64,000 nucleotides of DNA from Hofstenia miamia (taxonomy: Eukaryota; Xenacoelomorpha; Acoela; Hofsteniidae), in contig CABFPE010000017.1 in the NCBI GenBank assembly GCA_900660155.1, positions 888,292 to 952,291 on the forward strand. Direction: 5' to 3'. The first letter of the stretch is position 1; each line of letters opens with the position of its first letter. Below, one piece after another: positions 45,814-58,229 of the stretch. A program made the translations under genes and the position numbers. The notes below the pieces were generated by a model. That model worked only from the letters and a program-made list of their open reading frames with translations, was not told the DNA's origin and ran no database searches.

Positions 45814-47097
45814 CAGGGTCCCGCAGGTAAATTGGGACTATTTTATAATGCTTATATTTTTTAAACTATTCCATTAATGATGATATAACTTTTTTCAGGT
45901 AATCTCAAAACTATATTCTATAAGTTATAATAAAGAGATTTAGACTGGTTTCGTCAATAATGGCAGAACAATCTCAAAGAATAACTATATGCGAATTAAG
46001 ACGTGCTGGGAACTCTCCATCAGATATTATTAAGAGCACTGGGTACGCAAAAACAACAGTTTATCGAGTTGTGGCCAACTTTGATTCTGAGGGTAAGGTT
46101 GCACGAAGTCGTCACAGACCTCGAAGTGACCGCAAGAGAACTAAAACCTTTCTGGCAGGACTAAAAAGATCGATAAAGGCAGACCCAACTCAGTCGATGG
46201 CAAAACTGGCAAAAAAACGCAATGTCAGCCACAGGACCATCAGCAGAGCTGTCAATGAAGACTTGGGAATGACATCTTACGTCAGGAGACGTCGCAACCT
46301 CCTCACTGCTCGCTCAAGAGCCATCAGACTTGATAGATGTCCAAAACTTCTCAATCATCTCAAGAACAAAGGAGGACATGTTCGCATTTTTGTTGATGAG
46401 AAAAAATTCATTGTGGACGAAGTTGCGAACCGTCAGAACACAAGAGTTATTGCCTGTGACCCTTCTGAAGTTCCTCCTGTGATGCAGAGCAAAAATCCTG
46501 CTTCTGTGATGGTCTTTGCAGCCGTGGCAAGTGATGGCAAAGTGATGCCTCCTCATTTTATCGAAGCTGGACTTAAGATTAACACAGCAGAGTATTTAAA
46601 GATCTTGAATGATGTTTTGCTGCCCTGGATTAGTCAACACTATGATGTTAATAAAGTCATGCTCATTCAAGACTCTGCACCAGCCCATGGAGCTAAGACA
46701 GTGCAAGATTATCTTAAGAAGAAACTGCCCTTGTTTGTACCAAAAGACATTTGGCCTAGTAGCTCACCAGACCTGAATGTGTGTGACTATTGGCTGTTCA
46801 GCGTGATTGAAGGAAGGTCTAACACTAAGCCTCACCCTAATATTAACTCCCTAAAGACATCCATTCAAAGAGCATTCCATGATCTTGATGCCAATGAAGT
46901 GAAGAGGAGTTGTTCAACGTTTCGCCAGAGAATCTCCAAAATTATTAAAGCAAAGGGTGATCATATAGAATGATTATGTACAATAAATCGTATAGATCAC
47001 AAAAATAAATGTTAAAATGATCATTTGTCTCTTATATCCTTTAAATCAGGAAATTTCAATGAACATAAAAAAGTCCCAATTTACCTGCGGGACCCTG
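45814..47097 (+). mobile_element. Complete maT-type (DD37D) mariner-family transposon
   Basis: 1284 bp with perfect 26-bp terminal inverted repeats (45814-45839 and 47072-47097; outermost bases CAGGGTCCCGCAGGTAAATT), flanked by TA at 45812-45813 and 47098-47099. It holds one uninterrupted transposase gene. Perfect ends and an intact ORF imply recent insertion, possibly still mobile. Confidence 0.95.
45960..46973 (+). CDS. maT-type mariner transposase, intact, 337 aa
   Basis: Cuts and pastes the element at TA sites. N-terminal paired helix-turn-helix region (about 5-120: ITICELRRAGNSPSDII, then SMAKLAKKRNVSHRTISRAV). DDE/D catalytic core with acidic residues at D146 (IFVDEKKF), D238 (LIQDSAPAHGAK) and D276 (SPDLNVCDYWLF). 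Thirty-seven residues separate the last two, so the class is DD37D, as in maT elements of insects and nematodes. Length is normal for the family. The first ATG lies 146 bp inside the left end, and there is no internal stop. Confidence 0.93.
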   Translation: MAEQSQRITICELRRAGNSPSDIIKSTGYAKTTVYRVVANFDSEGKVARSRHRPRSDRKRTKTFLAGLKRSIKADPTQSMAKLAKKRNVSHRTISRAVNEDLGMTSYVRRRRNLLTARSRAIRLDRCPKLLNHLKNKGGHVRIFVDEKKFIVDEVANRQNTRVIACDPSEVPPVMQSKNPASVMVFAAVASDGKVMPPHFIEAGLKINTAEYLKILNDVLLPWISQHYDVNKVMLIQDSAPAHGAKTVQDYLKKKLPLFVPKDIWPSSSPDLNVCDYWLFSVIEGRSNTKPHPNINSLKTSIQRAFHDLDANEVKRSCSTFRQRISKIIKAKGDHIE

Positions 47098-47141
47098 TAT
47101 AATTTACAAGAAAATCTTAATTACACTTAAATCACGGTATT

Positions 47142-48200
47142 TCAATTTCTTTTAGTATTTTTGCTTAAGATTTTTAAATGATTTTTAGTAAAGGATTTTA
47201 ATTTGTCAATATTTTTTATTTGTTTAGGTAGCGAATTCCGGGTTCGAATGGGGACATTAATGAACGATTTCTTTAAAACGTCATTCTTATGCTTAACACA
47301 TATAAAAAGTTTTGATCTTATATTTTGTTTATGAGTAAATCTTGGCATTTTAATCACGTTATAAGGTGGTAGGTTTTTTGATTAGCTTGAAGAATGTCGT
47401 AAGAGTATTCAATATCACTAGTTTTTTTAGAAAGCGAGGATTGACCTAGAAATGTAATGCGTAGTTTCGATGAAATTTTCCCTGAGATATTTAATGCCTA
47501 TTTTATATAACGTACACACTTACAATTTGCGCGCAACTTTTTTGGGTAATTATAAAGTTCACAGCAAAGATATTTTGCGGACGCACTTTCAACATTGTGT
47601 ACAATTTTTTGGTTAAATTATATTTATTGATATGTTTAAAAATTAGATCTACCACTAAAACGCAATACAACCGATACAATCAAGCAGTCTAAACAAAGAA
47701 GCCCTCGTTTTGAAAGGATTTTACGTAATTTTAATCAGTTATGTAAATAATAATTCGCGGTTAAATTCTTTCTCTGTGAGAAATGACAAAATCGTAATTT
47801 ATGAATTAAAAGTTCCCAACAAAGTTGGAATCGCATACACTCAACTTTTGGTTGTGCGCCTCATTAAATCAAGAAAGGTTGCGCGCAAAGTTGTTTGTGC
47901 GCTACTTTAATTGAATATCAAGTTTTTTATAAAGCATATCGCTTAGGTCTGTAAATAAAATGTTTGCGTAAATAAGGTCACTTATGATATAAACATAGAA
48001 CTATTGAATTATCGCCCAATGTGGTCATTGCCTAACTACTAGTGTCATACTTTTTATACCTTATGGCTAATTTTCTAACTATTAAATTAATGTGAGAGTT
48101 GAAATTTAACTTTGAGACCTTAGTTCTGGAAGAATTTTTTTTGAAATGTTTAATGCCCACCCTAATACGATATCAAGTTTATTACAAAAAAACATTTTGG
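47142..48200 (-). mobile_element. Decayed LINE 3' fragment with an inserted foldback
   Basis: 47357-47142 encodes MIKMPRFTHKQNIRSKLFIC, then RTRNSLPKQIKNIDKLKSFT, a LINE ORF2 C-terminus. 48200-48110 on the same strand has LDIVLGWALNISKK, resembling the preceding 'LxxxQxxALRxI' block, partly duplicated near 47490. A GCGCGC-ended palindrome lies between (47510-47905). Confidence 0.45.
47510..47905. repeat. Candidate foldback element with GCGCGC-containing ends
   Basis: Left text 'caatttgcgcgcaacttttt' (47523) is mirrored by 'ggttgcgcgcaaagttgttt' (47878). The flanking text 'atatttaatgcc ... gaatatcaag' reappears, diverged and without the insert, near 48150-48180. The ORF 47710-47910 is unlikely to be real. 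Confidence 0.4.
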
Positions 48201-48434
48201 ATCAGTAAATAATAATTGATAAGATAAGATAAGAGATTCTATAATTGCATAATTTAGGTGACCCATGAATGCATGGAAACGTTGAATTATCGCAAATGCT
48301 GGTAAATGCATTGCATTCTTTAACATTTTTCTTCTTGTACCTATAGCCAGTTTTAACGAAAAATTTTGAGCCTCACTTAGGCCCTCTGCACAACAACACG
48401 GTGAGCGCGTGATGCGGGCGATATTTGTAACGTC

Positions 48435-49345
48435 CCTTAAGGTGTGTTCCCACTATCGACTTTTATATTAGCAGATTCTATTCGAAAATCAATTATTTTC
48501 GTCTCATTGGCAATTTTTTTATCATCCGATTTTTTATCAGAAAAAGGCGAGTTGGAAGGGAGTTCAGACTATCGATGTTTACATCAGAAGATAAATTATC
48601 ATCTTTTCATTGACAGAAAGTAAAATAACAAATACATCAGTATATTAATTGGTCGGTTTTGGAATGTAAGCAATGTTTGCATATTTTGAAGTTAAAGAAT
48701 TTCAACGACAATAATTTACGTTTTGGAAGTAAGCAATGCGGGAATTTCACTAAAATTTAAATTTCAATATTTTTAGTTAAAAATGTTTAACTTAGTTTAA
48801 ATTACTTAAAAATAAACCAACTAATAAAAAGTATTTGCTAAATTTTGCAGAAATTCACAATCTCTTTTTTGTTGGATGACGTCACTACCTTTCTAATCAC
48901 AAAACTATTATTTTGTAAGATAAATATAAAGAAAAAATTTAGAAATTTCTGGAAAGTCAAAAGGTGACTTCAGCTGACAAGAAAGAGACAGTGAATTTCT
49001 GCAAAATTTAGCAAATATTTTTTAATAGTTGTATCATTTTTTAAGATTTTAAACTAAATTTGCAAATTTTGGCTAAAAATATTTAAATTTAAATGTTAGT
49101 GAAAATCACCCATTGGTTTCAAGTAGGTATTCGACTAGTTTTAGTTCCGTTCCCCCTATCGAATTTTATCAGCTAATAGATTATCAGATGAAAGAAATTT
49201 GGCTGTTTTCCCAAAAAATCGGAAATAGCGTTCGAAGAATCAACTTTTATCAGCGGATAAAAAAGCAGATAGAGTGTTCACACTATCGACTCTTATCACC
49301 GATTTCTTGACAGATGATAAAAGTCGATAGTGGGTGACTTCATAA
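48435..49345. mobile_element. Large palindromic foldback element
   Basis: Arms of about 400 bp mirror each other around 48920. The ends share CCACTATCGACTTTTAT (48449 and, complemented, near 49332). The inner arms share 'tttgctaaattttgcagaaa' (about 48834 and complemented about 48997). The motif 'actatcga' recurs subterminally, at least four times. No coding sequence. Class unresolved; the style resembles the palindromic element at 14010-15694 but the sequence differs. Confidence 0.6.
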
Positions 49346-50369
49346 CAGTATCGTGACAGCTAATTGGTTTATCGATCCCTGCACTCATCACGAGCTCACC
49401 GGGTTACGGGTTACAACATTTTTTGTTGTGAAGTGTTGATGTCAAATGTCGTTCAGTGGGAGTGATGCACTATTGAAATCTTAATAAACGAATTAGTCAA
49501 CATTGTTGACTCAATATTGCAAAAGTACCGTTGGTAATATATTGATTGTTATGCTTAATACTAGTATATATTACACGTTACTTATTACATTGAATTTTTA
49601 TTTTTTTAAAATGTAATACTTTATTGAAGCACAGAATATATGTATTGAATATACTAAATCATATATTTTTATATTTTTCTCCACTATTTTATCATTTTAT
49701 AGTGGTATCTTACTCATTACAAAGAATTGCACTATATTAGTGACGCTTTACATTTGTAGTGTGGGAGTTTATTCATTAAACTTAACCGACGCTTGCAAAT
49801 GTATGCATAGACCATAATAGCGTTTACAATATAAGATACTATATTCTGGTAATCATCCCTGTTTAATGACATAAAATATGAATGGTATTGATTTAACTTG
49901 TTTTAGCCAATCAGAAAGCTCCAAGTTGTTTTGGAATTGTTATGAAGGCAAGCATTTTTAAGGATTATCGATTTCAATTATCTCTAGCGTCCTCATCGTG
50001 TTGTTTTGAAGACTGCCTTAATTTTAAATTGATTAGAGATTTTGATAAAAGTAACCTAGCTTCAACTATCTGAGATGCCTTTTAAATGTGTTTGAAATCA
50101 TCAGCAAATATACCAGGATGAATTTACTATACTACTTTATAATTTCACTACTTATTAACTAGAATATAAATAGTTTATGTAACAATATAACGTAAAATCA
50201 AATTATTTAAATATATTTGATTGCTTCACAATCGAAATCCAGTACTCTATGATGATCAGCATTCTAATAAAATTCCAGTTATCCTTAACTATTCTGAAAA
50301 TTGCGATCTTTTGAATGCAAAAGTTTTCAGCTTCATCCCAGAGGGCTTTTTTGCTGCAGATGTTTAGAG
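49346..50369. other. Intergenic, nothing recognised
   Basis: AT-rich sequence without ORFs of interest. Confidence 0.5.
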
Positions 50370-50890
50370 AGTCTTTTTGAATATCACTTATATTATTTTC
50401 GGAATGATTTTGTGCTTCAGGTCATCAAGATTTTGTGCTATGGAACCATGGTAGGCACGTGCCTTCAATACACCTATAGATATAATCCGCCGGGGATAAA
50501 ACCTGAATATCTTGTTTATCTTGGTGGTCATTATAGTTCCATCGGAGCGACATCTTCCTCAAAAATTACAGATGGCATTTTTTTTCGCGGCAGCCATAGT
50601 TAAGGGAAGACATGCGTAACATTTTTGTATATTTATATTGATCCATTGTTTCATTAAATTTAAATGCCTGTACCTCTGGCCAGAGAATCCAAAATCAGCT
50701 GCTGACAAATCACATCATTTCCAGGTGCTGTGATATTACGATCCCCAACAAGATCACCAGATCCATCTTCATTGATTGATGTGTGGGGATGCATTGAAGA
50801 TGTGTGTCTGCCATGTTTTCATATCACAAAATCTTGATGACCTGAAGGACAATATCGTTCACAAAAGTGATGTATAAACATAAATTAATT
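50370..50890. repeat. Inverted repeat pair (about 65-bp arms)
   Basis: Left arm near 50415-50480 and right arm near 50790-50860 are complementary, sharing 'cttcaggtcatcaagatttt' and its complement 'aaaatcttgatgacctgaag', then a looser match. Spacer about 310 bp. The ORF 50301-50603 overlaps the arm and is not recognisable. Confidence 0.55.
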
Positions 50891-52622
50891 GCACCATGCT
50901 GTGAAAATTTTGTATAAAGATGTCAGATTGTAATTCAGAAAAATTGTGGTATGTTAGAAAATTATTTGTGACATGAGTAATTTTTTTGTGTAGTCAATGA
51001 TATTTCATTTGATTGCAGTGAAGCGTTTACTATGTTGATATTTCATATACTGAAAATATGACTCTGAAAATTTCTGTGCAGATTACAAACAAACTGACAA
51101 AAAAATATTGATATTTTTAAAATTTAATTTGATTTGACTTATTGATTCAAACTATACATATAAAATACATCATATACTTGGGCATTTTGTACAGACTTTT
51201 TGATGTAAAATGCTCAGTGTGACACAGAAAATTGCAGACAAAGGTTTGAACAAAAATTGCTAGTATAGCATCACCTTAATTTTTAACAAAATAATGTGCC
51301 TCCACTAAAATTTGAAGTTAGTTGCGCCCCTGGTTGAAACCATACATTATTCTAGCTTAGAAATAAAAAATAGTTCATTCAATTAAATTTCGTCAAAAAA
51401 ATATTCTTTCACTAGATGACGTCCAATAAAATATATTCATTTTTAAATGGCAAATAGCTGATGTTGTCACAAGAACATCTGTGTTTCTCATTGGTACACT
51501 CTCTCCCCGTTACCTTACTACCCGCGTAAATAAACTAGTCAACTTTATTCCTAAATTCATCATAAATATTTTCAATCCTGCCTTGGTTGTCAAGAAGCAT
51601 CTCAAGTGTTTTATCTGGAATCACTTCATTAGCATTATTATTATAATAGTAGTTATTTGCAATGCATCTTTGGTGCATGCCAAAGTTCCATTGCTCTTTT
51701 TGCGTTTTTTGCTATGCGCTTTATATTTTTGGATTATTGTTTGTTTCATTTGGAAATATGTATACATTTTTCCTGGAAACAACATGATTTATTTTTGCTT
51801 GTAATTCACCGTGTTGTGACCCGTTTGCAAGAAATGTAGCCTTTTTTATCGGACTAGTAGTATTTGGCTATTAACGAATGCTTAGAAAATCTTGTGGATG
51901 AATTTCCGCATAAAGTCATGTTGGATTTGAATACTTCTTTATAATATTTATTACTCAGATAGGAAACATATTTGTTGTTCTCAGGTTTATTACTTTGAGC
52001 GCGAATATGTATTAATGTGCCACTCCAAGTGGGAATATTGCGTATTGTATTAACTATTTCTTAGATCTATAATCACGCAAATAGCTAAGCTTACATTAAT
52101 TAATTGTGACAGCATTGTTGTGGATTGAAAATGTCCATAACAGGTCCTTAGCTAGCTTATAACATGCTATGTTTACTGAAGAATCAACAATTTTGGATTT
52201 CTCCTATTCAAGCGGATGGTTGTCACCATCATCATTGATTGTTGTTTGAATGTGTTCTCTTTTTTCTCAATATAGATTTCGCAATCTTGTTCTTCAATCC
52301 CTTTGGCAAAAGTCAAGGATAATTTGAGCCATTATTTACTGAGCATGTGTCATTTAAACATGGATTTTAAAACCGAAAAATAATTGAGATTTTACAAAAA
52401 TGTATCCAGTGCCAATATATGTAAGTACTTAGTATACAATGTGGGAAAAGGCATCGCATTGTATTCTTTGCAAGGTAGAAGTAACATGTAGTGTAGAAGA
52501 ACTCGTTGTATTTCTTGGACAATGGTTTTCCTTTTCTCTTCTTGGAGCACATAAAAGGCACTTGAAGTAGCATGAGTAACCTGAGTTTTGTGATGAGAAT
52601 AATGAGTTTTCTACTTTGCATA
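50891..52622. other. Intergenic, no gene recognised
   Basis: AT-rich. An ORF at 51481-51804 is hydrophobic with poly-Ile and lacks any domain I know. Nothing else supported. Confidence 0.45.
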
Positions 52623-52625
52623 CTA

Positions 52626-54025
52626 TTAACATGTCTGGAAAAGAATTAGAATAATGCCAAAACGTTTATTTAACACAAAAAGAACATAACAATTCATGTT
52701 TATTGGACAGTGTAATCACCGTTGAGTCGGATGACATGTTCACAATGGGCGATATATTTATTTGCTTCCTCCAACATCTTCCTTTTTTCAATAGAAGTGA
52801 GGGCCTGTCGCGCAGCGGAAAGCAGATCTTCTTTACTTTCAAATTGTTGCTGTTTCAATTGCAGTTTCAGCCATTTGTTGATCCAACGGTCACAACCATT
52901 GAGGTCTGGTGAATATGGCGCCTGTTTCGAGAGAACGATTTGTTTGTCGCGAAAGAATTGTGTCGTGACTTGGGAAACATGAGGACGAGCATTGTCTTGT
53001 CTCCAGATAATCTCGTGCTGCCGTACTCTCCCATGCCGTTCACGGCGAAATTTGTCGATAGTGTATTGGACAAACTGTTTGTAGCGTTCACTATCGACTT
53101 TTTCATTCCTGTCAGTACCCNNNNNNNNNNNNNNNNNNNNNNNNNNNNNNNNNNNNNNNNNNNNNNNNNNNNNNNNNNNNNNNNNNNNNNNNNNNNNNNN
53201 NNNNNNNNNNNNNNNNNNNNNNNNNNNNNNNNNNNNNNNNNNNNNNNNNNNNNNNNNNNNNNNNNNNNNNNNNNNNNNNNNNNNNNNNNNNNNNNNNNNN
53301 NNNNNNNNNNNNCGCCTCCAAGGAATTGGAGAAAATGGTACCCAAGATTCATCTGTAATGACATACCGTCGGCACCACTGCTCTATGCCCAGTTCATGAA
53401 AGAGCCGTATATCCTCTTGACAACATTGCACCCGCTGTTGCTTGTGGACTTCTGTTAAGGAATACGGAACCCAGACAGAGCAAATTTTTCTCATATTGAG
53501 AGATTGATTCAGCATGGTTCTGACAGTATCTTTTCCTACATCCAAAAGATCAGCCAAGTGCCTTAATGATGCGCTGTCATTTTCTTCGATCAGTTTTTGC
53601 AGCTTGGTGACATTTTCAGGACAACTGGATGACGAAGGGCGACCAGAACTGTGCCCTTTTTCCGTTGACAATGTTTCTGCTTTGCAATTGGCAATCCATC
53701 CATAAATCGTAGCCAAACAAGGCACATCATCTGGCCATACATTGGTCAATTTCCTGTGAATATCTCCGGCAGATGTTCCATTATGATACTCGGTATACAC
53801 ATAAAATCTGCACGCTGAATTTGAATATTCCATTGCAACGCGACACACTAAAAACCAAATGAGTAATGATTATCATTCACACACATTATATTTCTGCTAA
53901 CAGTTATAAAATGTAACCAATCAACAATTAGTATGACATGCTAAATATTAATCATGCATGTACCTATGCGCAGCACACAATAATTGCATTGCAGCATTAT
54001 TCTAATTCTTTTCCAGACATGTTAA
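52626..54025 (-). mobile_element. Mariner (DD34D) with identical inverted ends and an assembly gap
   Basis: Inverted ends are identical over 35 bp including flank (52623-52657 and 53994-54028), with core ACATGTCTGGAAAAGAATTA. TA target copies can be read at 52624-52625 and 54026-54027 (element starting TTAACATG) or 3 bp further in. The transposase runs on the minus strand. 192 N (53121-53312) interrupt it. Confidence 0.9.
52700..53848 (-). CDS. Mariner transposase, DD34D (contains 192 N)
   Basis: Open through the gap. Helix-turn-helix regions near the N-terminus (YTEYHNGTSAGDIHRKLT; LRHLADLLDVGKDTVRTML), the mariner box WVPYSLTE, first catalytic Asp in YVITDESWV, second in WRQDNARPHVS, third in SPDLNGCDRW. 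The last two are separated by 34 residues, as in true mariners. Start is MCRVAM or, five codons later, MEYSNS. With the N counted, the distance between the first two catalytic Asp residues is longer than the usual 90 or so, so the gap is probably oversized (inference). No stop codons in the visible part. Confidence 0.9.
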   Translation of the reverse strand: MCRVAMEYSNSACRFYVYTEYHNGTSAGDIHRKLTNVWPDDVPCLATIYGWIANCKAETLSTEKGHSSGRPSSSSCPENVTKLQKLIEENDSASLRHLADLLDVGKDTVRTMLNQSLNMRKICSVWVPYSLTEVHKQQRVQCCQEDIRLFHELGIEQWCRRYVITDESWVPFSPIPWRXXXXXXXXXXXXXXXXXXXXXXXXXXXXXXXXXXXXXXXXXXXXXXXXXXXXXXXXXXXXXXXXXGTDRNEKVDSERYKQFVQYTIDKFRRERHGRVRQHEIIWRQDNARPHVSQVTTQFFRDKQIVLSKQAPYSPDLNGCDRWINKWLKLQLKQQQFESKEDLLSAARQALTSIEKRKMLEEANKYIAHCEHVIRLNGDYTVQ

Positions 54026-54028
54026 TAG

Positions 54029-57000
54029 AATATTAAAATTTATTGAATGCTGATTTTAGTAAGCAATTGCAAAACCAGGCTTCATTCAAAATCCTATATA
54101 TTTTAAGCAATCAGACAAAGTTTAAAGAATGACCCATTAACTTTAATTGTATAAATATTATCTTATACCTACTTCTAGAGGCAATGTTTGGACTTATTAT
54201 ATTGACACTGTATATTAGTGGCACATCAAATACATTGAATGACAGAAAATGTATCAATATACAGAAAAACAAAATATCCAAAAATATAGAAATATTAAAT
54301 GACAATAAAAATACGAAAATATGATTTAAAAAAGCCTTTAAATATAACTCTAGTTGATTACTGTCATTGCAGTAATAGTTAAAATAACGTTGCATCCAAA
54401 ATTTTCTAGGATATTACATAGTATCTTTATTGTAAGCTTCTTTGATGTTGTAGAACTCATTGTGTATAACGACTTACTTTGCAGTTTAAAACAATCTATT
54501 AATACATTTCAGATTATGGAAGAATTCACACCACATAATAAGGCATGTAGATAAAATAATAGCATTGAACATTGGTGACACCTTCCAAAAATTATGTGCA
54601 CTTTAATTACAGGTTATCATATTGCAGATCATTTCAAACTGTGGGATACTATTGCCAATTGAGTATTTCAGTATCTTCCATATAAAACTGTGGATACAAA
54701 ATGATTTAAAATACAAAAATAATGCAACTCTGTCAAAATAGTGGACGGAAGATTGTTGCCTTAGTTATCGTGGTCGCTAATGTCGCACCAAATTTGTAGT
54801 TTGTTTTCAAACGAATTAAAAAATAAAAAGAGTTAAGGCTGTTAGAATCACTATGTTATTTTTAGTCTAGTACAAAGTATGGTACCATGAAGATTCGTTT
54901 TCAGAAATTTTGTTTTCTTCCAACTTGTAACTTATCGTCACTTAAAAAAAATTGTATGAATTGAGAAACTAACATTATTGTTTTTGCACATACATGTACA
55001 TCGGAAAGCATAGATTTATTAAAATAGGTACATTCTTGATTTAGAATGACTTAGACAATATGATAGCATGATGTTAAATGAATAAAATAATAGAATTCAT
55101 TTATAAACGCAATTTTGAAATTTTCTACTTAGGCATTCTGCTCGTTTATTTGGAAATTTCCAGACAAACTTATATATTTACAGAGAAAAGGCTTTAATAT
55201 TTGCATCAACAATCACATCTCACATTTCCACAAACTTTTAGTCGTTTTTTTGCTTTACACTCAGTTACTGAACAGAGGGACTTGCTTAAATATTTGTTGA
55301 AAAAAACACCATGTTACAAAAAGTTTAATACATGTCATCAGTAATTTTTTGAGCAGCCATCGTTCTTCATAGCACTAGATTTTCTAATAAGCAAACAGCC
55401 CTAAAATCACTCACGTTCAAATGTTCAATTCTGTAGGTATGAACTTTTGATTTTGCCAAAAACATTTTATTATTTATAAATTAAATTTTTCCTGAAGAGT
55501 CAAGAAAAAGTAGAATTCGCCATTTTCTTTTGTATTTCATGAGCATTTTGTATGTATGACAACAAGTATTGTCTTGAAAGGAGTAGAAACTTTTCTTGTA
55601 AATTTGATGCTAAAAATTGTTCCAAAAATATCAGTATGAACGTAAGAATCCACTTTCCTAGAACTTTGTTCAAGAAAACAGCCATACTAGAAGATGCAAC
55701 TCAAAATTTTTATTGAAGAAAGTTTTTGATGAATAGTTGTTTTCTCTGAAACTACAGTTCGAGAACAAAGCATTTATTGGGAAAACAATTTTTTCCAATC
55801 TGATGATGTGGTTCCAAAAATTTTGTCATTATTCTCGTACTTTTTGCGTGAAAATCATTTAACAGTGGCTTTATTTAAACTCATTGAGAAGTATGCCAAT
55901 GTTTGTTAACTACACGAAACTGTTAAATAACTAACTTTTTGAAAAGATTCCCACTTTTTGAATCATTGGACCTTTAAAAAAGGCTTTTTATATAGAATGC
56001 CTGCCAATTTTGAAAGTATTTGAAGGATATTTTGTCTTTAATCAAATTTAATGTTTATGATAGTCAATATTTCCCATTATGACACTATCATTATTTTATC
56101 CAGGATTTCCTACGCTATCATTATAATTTTCGTTTTGGGCTTTAATATAATTAATAATTACCACTTACTAGCTCAGGTGTTGGTGGAAGATATGCATTTT
56201 TAAATATTACTTTTCCAGTCTAATTTTATTATATATAATTTCCAATTTGAAGCAGTATTTGAATTACTATTGCTTACTATAGTGGATAATTTATCTCAAT
56301 CGGTTAAAACGGGAATTTTAGCGCACTTGAATTTCTCAGAAACAATAAAAATTTGAAAGGCAGTATTGCTTCTGATACATTTATAATAATTACACAAACA
56401 TTTTAACTGTTTTGTTTATCTTGAGCTTTTTTAAAACAAAGTCCAGTAAATCACTAAAGTTGAAAATATGCCCTTCCTATACTATTATCTGTTTTATATG
56501 TAAATCTTAAATTTCATAATTTTTACAAATATTATGCTTAGCAAAGAATGAAGAATATCACTGTTTCATTTTAGTTGTTTCTTGTATTGCAGTGGTTTAA
56601 ATATCAATGAGTTTTCTAAAAATCAATTTTATTATTTCACACCATCTCAATATTGTTTTTCATAAATATAATGCGTAATCGATATCAGTGATGAATTTTA
56701 ACGCCTACCACGATAGAATTCTTGCTAATTTGTCTGCTCAAAATTTAGATTTACCTAAGTTAACTGAAATATACACTAAAATCTGAAAGTCAATATTCAT
56801 CTTAGATTTGAAATGCACTTGAACTTCTGACATGAAATTTAATTCTTGATATATAAGACATAATAGAATGCAATTTTGCAACATATTTAGCAATAGAATA
56901 TCTCGTTTGACGATGTCATTTCATTTTGCTGGGTGAGAAATCAATAGTTAAGAGTCCAAAACTACTTAACATCAATATGCAAATTATTTTGCTAGTGACA

Positions 57001-57428
57001 AAAGCCTATGTGACATGTGACTAAATGTGGTTAAATCACTATGGGCAGTTTGCTAGAGGTCATATGTCCCATCCTATCTCTGCTGTTATAGTGGGAATTA
57101 CAGCATATTCCTGCAAAACACAAAGCTTTGTGTTCTGGACTTTTCACGATTAACTTCTTACTCCGCGATTTGCTGTTTGAATGATTCTACATACTTAGTC
57201 ATGGCTCAACTGTAATCCAAGGGTTTTAGAAAAAGTATTCTCAAAAATACGACTTCCATACCAGAAGCAACTCTATAACTTCTTTAAAGTTGGTTTAATT
57301 GATAAAAGTTATAGATAATGTCGTTAACCTCTGGCATTTATTTAAGTGTTCAAGGAAATTCTAGATTATAGAAGAAAATTTTACTTTACATGATAGAAAT
57401 GTAGATTGCAATTTCAAATTTACGAGAC
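54029..57428. other. Intergenic, no gene recognised
   Basis: About 3.4 kb of AT-rich sequence. ORFs on either strand are short and without recognisable domains. Nothing supported. Confidence 0.5.
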
Positions 57429-58209
57429 ATGTACCAGCCGTCCTATAAATTTTATTACAGGTAATAAACTGGTTTCATCGAAATTTTTTATGGATTCCAA
57501 AATGTGAGGTCTGGTATGAAGTCTTTATAGGAGCTGAGAATTTCTCAGGCATTTTTAAAACGCAAATCGATGTTGTCTGAATTTTGAGTAGTTAAATTAA
57601 TATGCACGAAATGAATTGTAGGTACAGGGGACTTACATTACACAGCAACTGCAGTTTGAAATAATATTAAAGATTAAACACTTCAATTTGTGAATTACTT
57701 GCTTTATAAATTTGTTAATATAATATTTTCTTCAAATGCATTTAGTCCTAGTAATTTAACCAATTTATTAAAGTAATCTCTAAAAAAGATATATATATAT
57801 ATATATATGTACTGGTTNATGTACCAGCCGTCCTATAAATTTTATTACAGGTAATAAACTGGTTTCATCGAAATTTTTTATGGATTCCAAAATGTGAGGT
57901 CTGGTATGAAGTCTTTATAGGAGCTGAGAATTTCTCAGGCATTTTTAAAACGCAAATCGATGTTGTCTGAATTTTGAGTAGTTAAATTAATATGCACGAA
58001 ATGAATTGTAGGTACAGGGGACTTACATTACACAGCAACTGCAGTTTGAAATAATATTAAAGATTAAACACTTCAATTTGTGAATTACTTGCTTTATAAA
58101 TTTGTTAATATAATATTTTCTTCAAATGCATTTAGTCCTAGTAATTTAACCAATTTATTAAAGTAATCTCTAAAAAAGATATATATATATATATATATAT
58201 GTACTGGTT
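57429..58209. repeat. About 390-bp direct duplicate around a single N
   Basis: 57429-57817 and 57819-58209 are identical as far as I can read, except for the length of the (AT)n run at their right ends, and flank the N at 57818. This fits unmerged haplotype or contig ends at a microsatellite. Confidence 0.85.
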
Positions 58210-58229
58210 ACAATCTTAAGACTTTGAAC

